From contig JBBPTG010000006.1 of assembly GCA_038093975.1 (NCBI GenBank), positions 1 to 64,000 of the forward strand: a DNA stretch of 64,000 nt, read 5' to 3'. A program made the translations under genes and the position numbers. Every line of letters starts with the position of its first letter. Position 1 is the first letter of the stretch. Below, in pieces: positions 1 to 10,997 of this stretch. The notes beneath the pieces are model-generated. The model saw nothing but the letters and a program-made list of their open reading frames with translations. It did not search any database and was not told the DNA's origin. The DNA comes from Chalciporus piperatus (Eukaryota; Basidiomycota; Agaricomycetes; Boletales; Boletaceae).

Positions 1-790
1 TCGGCCCATTCCTACGCATTGAGGCTCAACCCATTGGCCCATCCCTACACATTGACACTGATTGCATCGGCCCATCCCTACACATTGAGGCTCAACCCAT
101 CGGCCCATCCCTACCCATTGAGGCTCCATGCATCGGCCCATTCCTACGCATTGAGCCTCAATGCATCGGCCCATCCCTATGCATTGAGCTCCAATGCATC
201 GGCCCATCCCTACACATTGAGGCTCAACCCATCGGCCCATCCCTATGCATTGAGCCTCAACTCATCGGCCCATCCCTACCCATTGACACTGATTGCATCG
301 GCCCATCCCTACGCATTGAGCCTCAATGCATCGGCCCATTCCTACGCATTGAGGCTCAACCCATTGGCCCATTCCTACACATTGACACTGATTGCATCGG
401 CCCATCCCTATGCATTGAGCCTCAACCCATCGGCCCATCCCTACGCATTGAGGCTCCATGCATCGGCCCATTCCTACGCATTGAGCCTCAATGCATCGGC
501 CCATCCCTATGCATTGAGCTCCAATGCATCGGCCCATCCCTACACATTGAGGCTCAACCCATCGGCCCATCCCTATGCATTGAGCCTCAACTCATCGGCC
601 CATCCCTACACATTGACACTGATTGCATCGGCCCATCCCTACGCATTGAGCCTCAATGCATCGGCCCATCCTACACATTGACACTGATTGCATCGGCCCA
701 TCCCTACACATTGAGCCTCAATGCATCGGCCCATCCCTACACATTGAGGCTCCACCCATTGGCCCATTCCTACACATTGAGGCTCATCCC
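1..790. repeat. 33-bp minisatellite with 330-bp higher-order repeat
   Basis: The stretch is a head-to-tail array of a 33-bp unit of the form TCGGCCCATCCCTACGCATT plus 13 more bases, with variants at a few fixed positions. A higher-order period is visible: the block starting at 121 reappears at 451, 330 bp (ten units) later, and the two agree over about 228 bp with two or three differences. Because 33 is a multiple of three, one forward frame stays open from 19 to 681 and would encode 11-residue repeats of the SAHPYALSLNA type; a reverse frame is open from 262 to 570. A one-base loss near 670 breaks the forward frame. There is no ATG at the head of the frame. I read it as non-coding satellite DNA that begins outside the window. 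Confidence 0.93.
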
Positions 791-1054
791 TATTCTCTAT
801 GAGCCGAACCCTGATGCAGGCAGGACTGGGTGATTAGCACCAGTCGGCCAGGTCCTACCTCATGGAACCTTTGTGTTGGCCATTCCCATTGCCAGGGCAC
901 AATGGTACATTGGCTGATCCCTACTCTACGTGTACATTCTATTACTAGCCGATCCCTAACCTAGGTGATCATACACCAGCGGCCAATCGTTAGCCGGCCA
1001 GTAGAGCACGGCCTAATTGGTGATCAGCTGGCCCTGGATCAGGGTACAAATGGA
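791..1054. other. degenerate sequence between minisatellite and transposon
   Basis: No gene is visible. The sequence keeps scattered CGGCC and GGCCGAT words like decayed satellite units. It runs up to the premature stop codon of the neighbouring transposase gene, so the boundary of that element must lie here. I could not identify terminal repeats. Confidence 0.5.
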
Positions 1055-3914
1055 CTACGCTATGTGTGGAGAGGCGGGGGACATGATGAGGCGGACGAGA
1101 ACAACAGAGTGTCCTAGGTAGTTCTGAGTCAACGAAAGAGTTTTATGGGAAAAAAATGACGTACCAGTTAGTCCACTTGTTGGCCATTGGTGCGACGGAT
1201 CCACCTGTAGGATGGCAGCATCATACCGGCCATATTTCCAAGTTCGGTCGGGTGGGTGAGCGTGAACCGTGAATGTTGATCCGATATCCCCCGGAGAGTG
1301 ATAGGACTTTTGTTGCAGGCGGGCCTTGTGCCAGATTTGAAGCTCTGAGAATGGAAGCTCGGCGTCGGGATCTGACCGCCTTCGGCCACTGAAAGTATGG
1401 AGTTTCTTTTGACTTGGCTGCCTCTCACGTCTCACATAGTCGGCCAATGCTGCACGGAGATCTGGGAGTCCAAATTCCTCTGCAACTACGTCAACATTTT
1501 GGCGGCGATGAATGGGTTCGACATTGAGGTGAATGGCTGTCGAGCCTGCAATAATAGTTCGGGGGGGGAAGCTGTTGGCAAGTGTAGGTGTGATGTCCTC
1601 CAGAACAACCTTAAAGAAGTTGGTTGACTGTCGTTTGGACGTCCAAAGGTCATCCAGGAGGTTTCCCGGGCTATCGTCATCAACGTCAGCGGGATCGTCA
1701 TCACAGGTATCGTTAAGTGTGGGATCTGAGTTATCGTGGTTGTGTAAGGCATTCGAAGGTGTTTGGAGGAGTAGAGCTGTAGCGAATAGGCGGCGTTTTT
1801 CATCACGATCAAGTGAGCGGCAAATCTGAGCATCATAGTCACGATGGTTCGTCATGGAAGCGGGGTCCTTGATAACTTCGATATGAGCGTGTTCGGTGGT
1901 GTCTGCAGACCATTGAAGTAAGCAGCCAACATTTGGGATGCTCGGGACCACGTTATGCATGAGCTCCAACTTTGGAATCCGAAAGTGGTCCATGACGTTT
2001 TTGCCTCGACGCAGGCCGTCATCAAGGATGGCCTGCTTGTGAGCATGAAACTCGTTTAATGCAGTCCGAATCCTATCTCGTGTTTGCGGGGTAATGGCTG
2101 AGGCCTGAGAAAGATAACGAAACTCCATGAGGGCACGGATCGCAGTGACGACGTCTGGGGAAGCACCACCAGCAATGACGACCACGAGATATCGTTGCAC
2201 ATCTCTTTGTGCGCGCCCGCCCACTTGTTTGAGCGTTGTGATTCCATTACGGAAGTGGCGAAGACCGGTGATCTTGGGAAGAACAGAGAAACGAAAGTCG
2301 AGTTCTTTGTCACCAAGCGCAATCCTGCTCCACGAGACATCATGATCCCAGAACTGACGGTGCCAGTGGTGCAGGGCCTCGGGTGTAAGGAACTGAGAAG
2401 GCGTTGAAAGTGGCCAATCTCGCCAGAAAGGGAATGCGACGCCACTGAGACGAGATGGTTCACATGCAGCAAAGTAGGCCTCGAGATCCGAAGAGAGGTG
2501 TGCAATGGGTTGAAGTTGGCTTTTAGTCAGAGCGGCAGTGCGCGTTGGATGTCGGAATGGGTCGCCAAAGTGTTCGTGCGAAGCCGTGGTAACTGGAGAA
2601 GTTTTACCTCGTACGCAAGCGAGCATGCAAGCTTCAGGTGTGTCGACAATGTAAGAAATGAGTGGTGTAAAACAATAGCGAAGGTTTCCGAGGGGATCAG
2701 GCATGGTGCACCCGCGGTTCATTGTCTCTTTGAGCGGCTGGAGGACAATGTCTAAGCAATGATGGAAGAGACGCTCGCTAAGGAGTGTACGCATTCTGGA
2801 GGATTCGTGGAGAAATTCCGGGATTGGCATCAGCGCAAGGAGAAGAAAGCCATGCGCTGAACCCTTATTCCTCACATGCATCTTGATGTTTGCAAGGCTA
2901 AGCAGTAGGGGATGGGCAACTTTGCCTCCGCAAATGTTCGTGATGTGGGTTTTGTCTGATGACAGGATGACACCACATAGGGTGCCGCCAACAGGAATTT
3001 TCGTCTGTGGGGAATGATTAATTTACGGTTTTCTTCAGGATTGTACTCTTACCTGCAGTTCCCAAGCACCGTCGCTGCTCATCCATTCAGAGTATACCCT
3101 GACATCACGTTCAGCAGAGGTGTACTGTCGAAAGGGGGCGAATTCCATCTTGTTTGCGAAAAACGGGTGGTTGAAAAGTAGCTTGACACAGTCTAGGGCG
3201 TCACGATAATATAAACACACAGGATCCTTTGTCTGATGATTGACGGAGACGACTCTGTACGTCCAACGTGGCCCTGACGGGAGTAACTCAATACGGGAAC
3301 GCAACTCCCGTGCCGTGTGGAATGAGAGAGGCAGGTCCTTTGTCTGTCAAAGTGTGAGTCTTCAGGAAAGATTAAAGGCCGGATTCACGTACAACATCCA
3401 TCGATAAGCATTCGTCAATTAACGCCATGCTGAGTCCCGATTTTGAAAGAAAATTAGCCTCCTGCCAGTCTTTCGAGTCTGCGAATGGATAATAGAGATT
3501 GTGACGTCGATGTTCTGAATATTGGTCCTGATTGAACTGCGAGAGGAAGGTATCGCCTATACCATATACAAATGATGCACCCTCGAAGTAATCCACAACC
3601 CATGGATATGAATCCTGGGCCTCTGGGAAGGGTAGAGCATCCATCTGAACGCCAGCCTCGTCATTTTCAAAACCAAGTGGAGCGGCGGCAAGTGCTTCAT
3701 CTGGTGGATTGAAGTCCGGTGACTGTGACGAGAAACGTGTAGAAGATGCAACGTCCTGGGAAGCTGAGTCTTTAGAAGGACGGGGTGAAAGATGAGGGAC
3801 TTCAAGTTCATAGGGATAGTTGTTATCGTGGCATGCAGAACGGGGTTGAGAGAGGTGGGCTGCAACACCTCTTTCACTGGAGAAGACCTTGAGACACCTA
3901 GGGCAGTTAGGCAT
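1055..3914 (-). CDS. Plavaka-type (CACTA-like) transposase, C-terminally truncated
   Basis: This is the transposase of a DNA transposon family widespread in basidiomycetes. The ATG at 3914 opens an N-terminal C2HC zinc finger (CPRC, then a spaced H and C) at about residues 3-27. I place introns at 3344-3392, 3005-3052 and about 1116-1171. Splicing them joins family hallmarks such as LPLSFHTARELRSRIELLPS, VGGTLCGVILSSDKT, PFWRDWPLSTPSQFLTPEAL, DFRFSVLPKITG and KQVGGRAQRDVQRY in one frame. The third intron has a length divisible by three and is therefore hidden in an open frame; removing it restores SGLTGHSVVLVRLI. The protein then stops after SPASPHIA. From memory of the family about 100 further residues are expected, so the C-terminus looks cut. 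No internal stop or frameshift is seen before that point. The family assignment is from remembered conserved motifs, not from a search. Confidence 0.88.
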
Positions 3915-4106
3915 ACTGAACAGCGAAGAAAGAGCAGTGGGCACGTACCATTTTGACCGATCTGTTCCGAGTGAGCTGACACTACATCGTGGTTGCAACG
4001 TGTATGATGAGATCAACGCATATCGCCAATGACCGTAGCGATTCTGGCCGTGAGACCTCTGCAGATTTCTTCTCCCATCCTCAACGTTCACTCTTTCAGA
4101 TCTTCA
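3915..4106. promoter_or_regulatory. shared divergent promoter of the two Plavaka-region genes
   Basis: Only 192 bp separate the ATG of the transposase (3914, minus) from the preferred ATG of the coiled-coil gene (4107, plus). The two are divergent, so the interval must hold both start regions. No strong TATA box is obvious. An alternative in-frame ATG for the plus-strand gene lies at 4029 and would shorten the gap to 114 bp. Confidence 0.4.
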
Positions 4107-4968
4107 ATGGCGGCCAAAAATCAACATCACTCAGATTCATCCATGGCAGATCAAGAGAATTCCGATTCTTGCAGCTTGAATGGTGTTCCACAACAACTTC
4201 ATGCTGAACATTCCATTAGCCTCAGCGACGTTCTCGGGACACCTGGTGCAGACTCTATCGGTTCCCTCCCCCCTTCAGATATCGTACCAGCATCACCCCT
4301 TAAAATCCGACTGACAGAACTTGCTCGTCGAGTAGCACCTACCAACTCAATGGTCGGCACTCCAAGTGCAGTTGGTGCAATCCGGAAGTCGAGGACGTTC
4401 GCGCAATTTGCAACACCTGCACCCGCCAGAGGATCACCGTTGGCGCCGCAGCGTTTGGATGCCTCATGGGTAAGCATTCCAATCTGCTCATTCTTGCTAG
4501 TAGTATACTCACATGAACACCAGAAGCCAGGCCAACACGACCGCTTTGCGATTAACAGTGATGTTGGGCCGACCGACTCAGAGTTCGATGACATTGATGC
4601 TCAGTTAGTACTCGAGGTCACAAGGGCTCGTAGGACTGTCTGTTGCCTCGAGCAGCAGCTTGCCGAGGCCCGATGTGTGGAGAGTACTACCCTCATCAAT
4701 CTGTACAAGCATCGGGCTGAGGAAGCAAGCAAGCGAGTGGACTATGCGGAGTATGATCTAGGTCTTGCCCGAGACATGGTGTCCAACGGCAGCCAAGACC
4801 ATATTGAATCGAAGTTGGCTGTATCTAGGCCAATCAAGCGACCCCGCTTGTCCACTGGCAGTGTCAGTGAACATCGGTACGGTAGTGAGTACTTTCATTC
4901 ATGTGTTGTCTCATCACTGACACGATACCACCCCTTTAGCTGTGCTGTCGGGCTCTCCGGAGGTGTAG
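4107..4968 (+). CDS. small coiled-coil protein next to Plavaka transposase
   Basis: I do not recognise a named family. Two introns are well supported: 4470-4523 (54 bp, in frame) and 4885-4939 (55 bp). The second splices into a short last exon ending at TAG 4966-4968. The first half is polar and Ser/Pro-rich, with SPLKIRLTELARR and RKSRTFAQFATPAPARGSPL-like segments. The second half is acidic and then strongly helical (LEVTRARRTVCCLEQQLAEA onwards), which predicts a coiled coil, followed by a basic KRPRL motif that could be a nuclear signal. The ATG at 4107 was chosen because its context (TCAATGGCG) is better than that of the in-frame ATG at 4029. It is divergent from the transposase, so it may be an accessory protein of the same transposon. 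That role is inference. Confidence 0.6.
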
Positions 4969-5451
4969 TCTTAATCCATCACACATTTTACGATTATCGT
5001 GGACGTGTATACCTGCTTGATGTCAATATCACCTAGTAGTATTGTGTTTGTTCTGGACATCTGCGAGATCCTGTGGGAGCCGTACTAACTGTAGCTACTT
5101 TGTCATTCTGCAAACCCGTAGTTAATGTGAGCTCTGTCGAGGATCGAACGACTGTCATACTGTGCAGTTGTCAGCCGGTGAGGTGATGTAACCATATATA
5201 ATTGATGTGCCCTTGTCCGACTGAGTGCCTGAGATCCTGAATGGACTGTCGAGGATTGAACTGCTGTCACTCTGTGAAATTGTCAGTGAGTGACATAATG
5301 TGATCTAATGTGAGGTGATGTACCCTGATATATCCTTGCCGTATTGTGGACCTGGAACCCTGAGCGCCCGTGAATTCACTGTCAGTTACTGTACATAATG
5401 CTGTAATAGTCGAGCGGCTGTGTATACTGTCACTAAATCAGAGATTTGCTG
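4969..5451. other. non-coding stretch with imperfect internal repeats
   Basis: No gene is visible. Two related segments start near 5139 (CGAGGATCGAACGACTGTCA) and near 5250 (CGAGGATTGAACTGCTGTCA), about 110 bp apart, each followed by TGTCAG and GTGA-rich sequence. This tract runs straight into the first codon of the truncated gag frame at 5452. It shows no similarity by eye to the LTR-like tract downstream of pol, so it is not the matching 5' LTR. The junction between foreign DNA and retroelement therefore lies at or just before 5452. Confidence 0.5.
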
Positions 5452-6648
5452 ATGGATCCACCCATGGATGCTGTTTTGGATATTGAGCCATCCGCTTTCT
5501 TGACTTCTGTCGACGAAGCATATACGCAAGTTCCTTATTCCCCGAACGTCACTGATCCCGAATTTCAGCCATACATCACTCAGGCCTGGGCTAGCTTCCA
5601 AGCGGATAGGTCGTCTAGGGAAGGACAACGAGGCAAGAAAGTTCGTTTCGAAGGGGTTGTTCTCCCGTCGAAATCCTTTGGAAAGTCGGATGGGAAGACT
5701 GCGCCTGTATCTGAGGAGCTAGAGGTTCTGTCTCCGGAGCTTCAGCAGACCGCTCAGCCAGTGGCCGGCCCGTTTGTCACGGGACCAGAGGCTAAGCCTC
5801 CTTCAGTGCCGCGCCCTCAGGCTTCAGCTATGAGGCAACCGCAATCTGCGTCCTCTGCTCAGAGTAACTCTTCCGCGAAACCATTTAGCGCTAACGTGTC
5901 TTCTTCCTTTGCCCCTACCAATCAATACAGGTACTCTTTCCCGTTGGAGGATGACTCCGCTCCCAAGCGAGTCCTGGATCGCGTTCTCGAGTCCAGCATT
6001 CCCGTCCCTGTCCAGGACCTCTTTGCCGTTGCTCCAGAGTTCCGGAAGCAATTCCGTGATCTCACGACGACTAAACGAGTAACTTCCGCTAATACTGTTA
6101 TGGTTAACGAGTTGACAGGTCGCGATCCTGGGATGGTGGAACACGAATATGGGGACCAGATTCTCAGAAATGAGGACGGGCTAATAGTCGCACACCACTC
6201 TCTTCCTCTGCGATGTGTTGATGCCCGAGTCATGGGCACTGACTGCTCTCTTACTTGCGTTTTAGATTCCGGATCCGAGATTGTCGCCATGCCCAAACAG
6301 GTGTGGGAGAAGCTTGGACTACCGATTCGTTCCGATCATATTATGACTATGTCGTCAGCGAACACCGAGCAAGACCCTACCATGGGGGTGCTTGAAAACC
6401 TTCCGCTCAACTTCGGGGCGGGAGACATCATGGTTCAGGTTCAAGTCGTGGCTAGGGCTAACTTCGACGTTCTTCTCGGACGGCCGTTCACCTGCCTCAT
6501 GACCGGGACTACGGATGACTTTCCGGACGGTTCTCAGAACCTCACTCTCCGTAATCCCAACAACGGAAAGGAATACAAGATGCCTACCCGAGCTTGGTTA
6601 GAAGGCTGCCCCGTTGCCGTCGCGGAATCAAGTGCTCCAATCACATGA
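5452..6648 (+). CDS. Ty3/gypsy gag C-terminal part plus aspartic protease
   Basis: The 398-codon frame begins at the ATG at 5452; a stop in the same frame lies just upstream at 5434. The first part is polar and Pro/Ser/Gln-rich, typical of a gag spacer. A conserved segment (YRYSFPLEDDSAPKRVLDRV and after) leads to a retropepsin domain with the catalytic VLDSGSEI motif near residue 270 and the LLGRPF motif near the end. No capsid domain and no CCHC zinc knuckle are present, although complete gag proteins of this clade have them further upstream. The frame ends in TGA at 6646. Pol lies in the +1 frame and overlaps it by about 45 bp before the later duplication is considered. Confidence 0.85.
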   Translation: MDPPMDAVLDIEPSAFLTSVDEAYTQVPYSPNVTDPEFQPYITQAWASFQADRSSREGQRGKKVRFEGVVLPSKSFGKSDGKTAPVSEELEVLSPELQQTAQPVAGPFVTGPEAKPPSVPRPQASAMRQPQSASSAQSNSSAKPFSANVSSSFAPTNQYRYSFPLEDDSAPKRVLDRVLESSIPVPVQDLFAVAPEFRKQFRDLTTTKRVTSANTVMVNELTGRDPGMVEHEYGDQILRNEDGLIVAHHSLPLRCVDARVMGTDCSLTCVLDSGSEIVAMPKQVWEKLGLPIRSDHIMTMSSANTEQDPTMGVLENLPLNFGAGDIMVQVQVVARANFDVLLGRPFTCLMTGTTDDFPDGSQNLTLRNPNNGKEYKMPTRAWLEGCPVAVAESSAPIT

Positions 6649-9600
6649 GTATTGTCGAGCTGGGTTTTTAGATATCGATGATCCACCCAACGGTCGGGGA
6701 GAGTACACTACCCAGTCGGGTACTTCCGTTTTCGAATCATGCTTCCCTTTCCTCCGTCCGTCTATCGCTTCCTTTATGTTCCGTTCCTTCTCCAATCCGT
6801 CCGTGGCTGAGTTAGCCGATTCCGTTCCTTCTCCAATCCGTCCGTGGCTGAGTTAGCCGATTCCGTCCCTTCTACCGATTCCGTTTTACCTACCGCTTCC
6901 GTTCCTCCCGTGGAAACTATCCGTGACGCCGAGTCAACTTTACCTTCTTACGAATATCTTTCCTCCTCACGCTCCCTTTTGAACCCGTCTGCCGTTTCCG
7001 CGCTTCGATCCGTTTATTCTTTTGACCCCATCCGTCACACGTTGGCCTATAAGCCAGTGGCGAAGAAAGTTCGTGCCATATCCACTCCACTTAAGGAGGA
7101 GTTCAGGATTGTGCGACAATTACCAGCCGATCCTCTTGCTGGACTCATTCCGTTGCCCACTCATCCCCCCAATTTCTCTCCAGGGATCCGATTTACTCAG
7201 GAACGAGCAGACGCTCTCGACCTCGATCCAGCCAAATGGCTCTGGCCAGAGGAGCTCAAACTAGTCCGGTGGCTCGTCCGTGTCCATGAGATGGCCTTCG
7301 CCTGGATTCCAACAGAACGAGGTCGTCTTGATGAGCGGTACTTTCCGCCGGTGAAGATCCCTACCATTCCGCATACGCCATGGGTGTTACCAAACATTCC
7401 AATTCCGCCTGGTATCCGCAAGGAAGCCATCCAGATCATCAAGGACCGCATCGCTTCTGGGGTCTACGAGCCTTCCGCCTCGTCTTACAGATCTCGTTGG
7501 TTCTGCGTTCTCAAACAGGACGGAAAGACTCTTCGTCTCGTCCACGATCTTCAGCCTCTCAACGCGGTTACCATCCGTGACGCTTCCATCCCTCCTTTCG
7601 TGGAGCACCTGGCCGAGTCCTTCGCCGGGTATGCTGTCTATGGCATGCTGGATTTGTTTGCGGGTTATAACCAGCGTCCTTTGCATATTGAATCACGGGA
7701 TATGACTACCTTTAGCACCCCTCTAGGACCTCATCGCTTGACAGCCTTACCCATGGGGCATACCAACGCGGTACAAGTATATCAGGCTGACATGGCTTTT
7801 ATCTTACAGGACGAGATTCCGGATCATACGATGCCCTTCATCGACGATCTTCCGGTCAAGTCTGGGACCACCCGTTACCAGAACGAGGACGGATCCTACG
7901 AGACGATTCCGGAAAATCCCGGAATCCGTCGTTTCATTTTCAAACACCTTGTTGTCGTTAACCGCATTTTGCAACGTTTACAGAATGTTGGGGCTACCGT
8001 CTCTGCCAAGAAGTTCGTACTTGCTGCTCCGGACGCTATCATCGTCGGGCACAAGTGTACCTTCGATGGTCGGATTCCGAACGAGTCAAAGGTCCAAAAG
8101 ATCCGCGACTGGCCGGAATGTCAGAACCTCACTCATGTTCGGGGGTTCCTTGGTACGTGTGGCGTCCTTCGCATCTTTATCAAAGATTATGCAACCATTT
8201 CCCGTCCGTTGGTCAATCTGACCCGGAAAGGGGTTCCTTTTGAATGGGGTGACTCCCAGAAGGAAGCGATGCAGCGTCTGAAGGACGAAATTCTCCAGTC
8301 TCCTGCGCTCCGTCGCTTGGACTATGAGAATGGACGCGAAGTCATCCTGGCTGTGGACACTTCGGTGATCGCAGTCGGATACATTCTGTCCCAGGAAGGG
8401 GAGGACGGCAAACGCTATCCGAACCGTTTCGGATCCATCAGCCTCACTGAGGTCGAGAGCCGTTATTCACAGGCGAAGCTTGAGCTATACGGGTTATTCC
8501 GTGCCTTGCGAGCCGTCCGCATATTCATCTTTGGTGTCGCTAACTTTACAGTCGAAATGGATGCCAAATATGTCAAAGGCATGATCAACAATCCGGACCT
8601 TCAGCCGAACGCTACTATCAATCGCTGGATAGCTGGGATCCTTTTGTTCCACTTCAACCTTGTTCATGTGCCGGCGGATCGTCATACCGGCGCGGATGGT
8701 CTGTCTAGACGGCCTCCGTCTGACGCGGATCCACCGGAAACGGATCGGATTGACGACTGGCTGGACAATTCCTATTCATTTTCCATTGAATTACTGAACG
8801 CACGTTCTTTCCCTAAAATCCAGAATTCCCTCCCCTATCGTCAGGGAGCGGCACGCCAGCCCTCACCCTTGGTCCATAACCAAGTGTATTTCACCCTCCT
8901 TCAGACTGCTGACTCCGTTTCAGACGATGTGGACCCAGAGATCCCGCGGTCCGCAAAGGCCAAAGCCCGGGAGGTCCGGATAGATCAGATTCGACGTTTC
9001 CTGGATACCCAGGAACGGCCGGACGGGGCGTCGGATTCTGACTACAAATCTTTCGTCAACTCAGCTACCCGTTTCTTTTTACTCAACGGATCGCTTTGGC
9101 GTCGCGAGCCTCATGGTCGTCATCAGCTTGTCGTTCCGGAGTCTAGACGGTTCGGATTGATTAAGGAGGCCCACGATGACCTCGGGCACAAGGGTGTCTT
9201 CACAGTCCGGACTCGTTTACTCCTGCGCTTCTGGTGGCCCATGCTGGTGGACGATGTCAAGTGGTTCGTCAAGACTTGTCACCAATGCCAAGTACGGCTG
9301 ACCCGGAAGGTCAACATACCACCAACGGTTCCGGTAGTCGGTGGACTCTTCATGAAGGTCCACATCGATACTATGCTGATGCCGAAGGCGAGCGGATACC
9401 GCTATATCGTCCAAGCTCGCTGCGCCCTGTCTTCCTGGCCGGAATGGCGCATGCTTCGTTCCGAGAATACTGCCGCGTTGGCTTCTTTTATCTTCGAGGA
9501 TATCTTGTGTCGGTGGGGTCCCGTCGCGGAGATTGTTACTGACAATGGTCCACCTTTCGTTCAAGCTCTAGAATTGCTCCGGAAGCGTTACTTGATCACG

Positions 9601-10356
9601 CATATCCGGATATCTCCTTACAACTCCCGTGCAAACGGGATTGTAGAACGGCGTCACTACGATGTCCGGGAGGCCATCATCAAAAGTACCCTGGGGGACG
9701 AGTCTCACTGGCCTCGCGCAGTTCACTCTGTCTTTTGGGCGGAACGCGTTACCATCATTAAGTCCACTGGTCTCTCTCCTTATTTCATGGTTCATGGCGT
9801 GGAGCCACTCTTCCCTTTTGATCTTTCCGAAGCCACATTCCTTGTTCCGCTCCCGAGTGCTGACCCTTTACCAACTACAGAGTTGATTGCCTGGCGTGCT
9901 AGGCAATTCCAGAAGCGGCAGGAGGACCTGGATAATATCCGGGAACGAGTCCTGAAGGCCCGCTTCGAATCCATCAAGCAGTTCGAAGCTTCATTCAAGA
10001 ACCGTATCAAGGACTACGATTTCCGTCCTGGAAGTCTAGTTTTAGTGCGTAACTCGAGGGTGGAGCAGGAGTTGAACCGGAAGACGAAACCGAGGTATCT
10101 AGGCCCCATGGTAGTCCTTCGCCGGACGACTGGTGGCTCTTATATCTTGGCAGAGTTGGACGGGACAATTTCTACGTTGCGCTACGCGGCGTTTCGACTG
10201 TTCCCGTATCATCCACGATCACGGACGGATGTTCCGTTACCAGAGTTCGTCGAACGGGACGACGACGGATTGGATCAATTGGCGGCAGAGGACGATTCGG
10301 ATGAAGACGACCAAGGGGACTTCGACCCTTTGGACCCGTCCGAGTTCGACGTCTAA
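6602..10356 (+). pseudogene. Ty3/gypsy pol (RT, RNase H, integrase), frame broken by 41-bp duplication
   Basis: From 6844 a single open frame of 1,170 codons runs to 10356 without a stop, and it has no ATG at its head. The reverse transcriptase shows LDLFAGY and the catalytic FIDD (7837-7848, in place of the usual Y-x-D-D). RNase H shows AVDTS, the SQAKLEL glutamate and the HTGADGLSR end motif. Integrase has the HHCC zinc-binding region (HDDLGHKG ... CHQC) and a DDE core (HIDTM, VTDNGPP, NGIVERRHY). A GPY/F-like module (RYLGPMVVLRR) and a very acidic tail follow. There is no chromodomain. Upstream of 6782 the matching protein continues in another frame (from 6602) because of the direct repeat at 6781-6862. 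Without one copy the frame would be continuous and would overlap gag in +1. The element is therefore probably inactive as written. Confidence 0.85.
6781..6862. repeat. 41-bp tandem duplication at the start of pol
   Basis: Positions 6781-6821 and 6822-6862 are identical 41-bp copies. Since 41 is not a multiple of three, the duplication shifts the reading frame between the N-terminal pol segment and the long pol frame. The first copy, read in the upstream frame, and the second copy, read in the downstream frame, encode the same residues (VAELADSV). Confidence 0.92.
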
Positions 10357-10997
10357 CACCGTGTTCCGTGTACCCCCACTGTCATTACGATACGTATCCG
10401 TTTTACCCTGGGCTTAGGCCAGCGATCTACTTCCTATCCGTTCCATCCCGGTGTTCGTCCGGAGACTTCTTCCGTCTCTCACAAACACAAAAGCTAATAA
10501 GAAAACCGTCACTTACTATACTTTCCCTTTCCTATCCTATCAAAGAAAACCACAAAGAAACCGTCAAAAACAATCTCTATTTCCCCTATCTCTTAACCCC
10601 CAAAACAAAGAAACCATAAAGCCAAAAACATTTCTCTCTCGTATCTGGTGTCTCACAGACGATTACTTATTACGTTCAGACTTCGAACGCGTGACGGGAC
10701 ACACGCCCATTCCTTTGATTCCGTTCCGTCCATTCCGGGCGCGTTATATGGGACCTTGGTAGGAGAAGACGTCAGAAGTAGCGCGAAGAAGACAAGTCAG
10801 GCGGAACCCTGCTTTTCGGAATCAGTGATCCTTGGTTTCGTTTTTGCATTCCTTACTTCACTTACTGATCGCTTTCATTTCTTACTTAGACCAGCGAATC
10901 ACTCATACGGAACGGACACGGACACGGATACGGACACGGATGGATTGATATTCGTACAAGTTACAAACGTTGGATAGCGACGAAGGGACGCGGAAAC
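10357..10997 (+). other. pyrimidine-rich 3' region of retroelement, no gene seen
   Basis: No coding potential was recognised on either strand. The tract is CT-rich, with CCGTTCC words like the rest of the element. Around 10915-10942 there is a short run of the hexamer GGACAC and variants. It separates the pol stop from the stop codon of the convergent antisense gene. Confidence 0.5.

Noticed and set aside
19..681. 220-codon repetitive open frame in the satellite
   Set aside because: It begins at TTG rather than ATG, its reading depends only on the 33-bp unit length, and the reverse strand is open as well.
5139..5451. Possible 5' LTR upstream of gag
   Set aside because: No similarity by eye to the tract after pol, no TG...CA borders and no primer-binding site next to gag.
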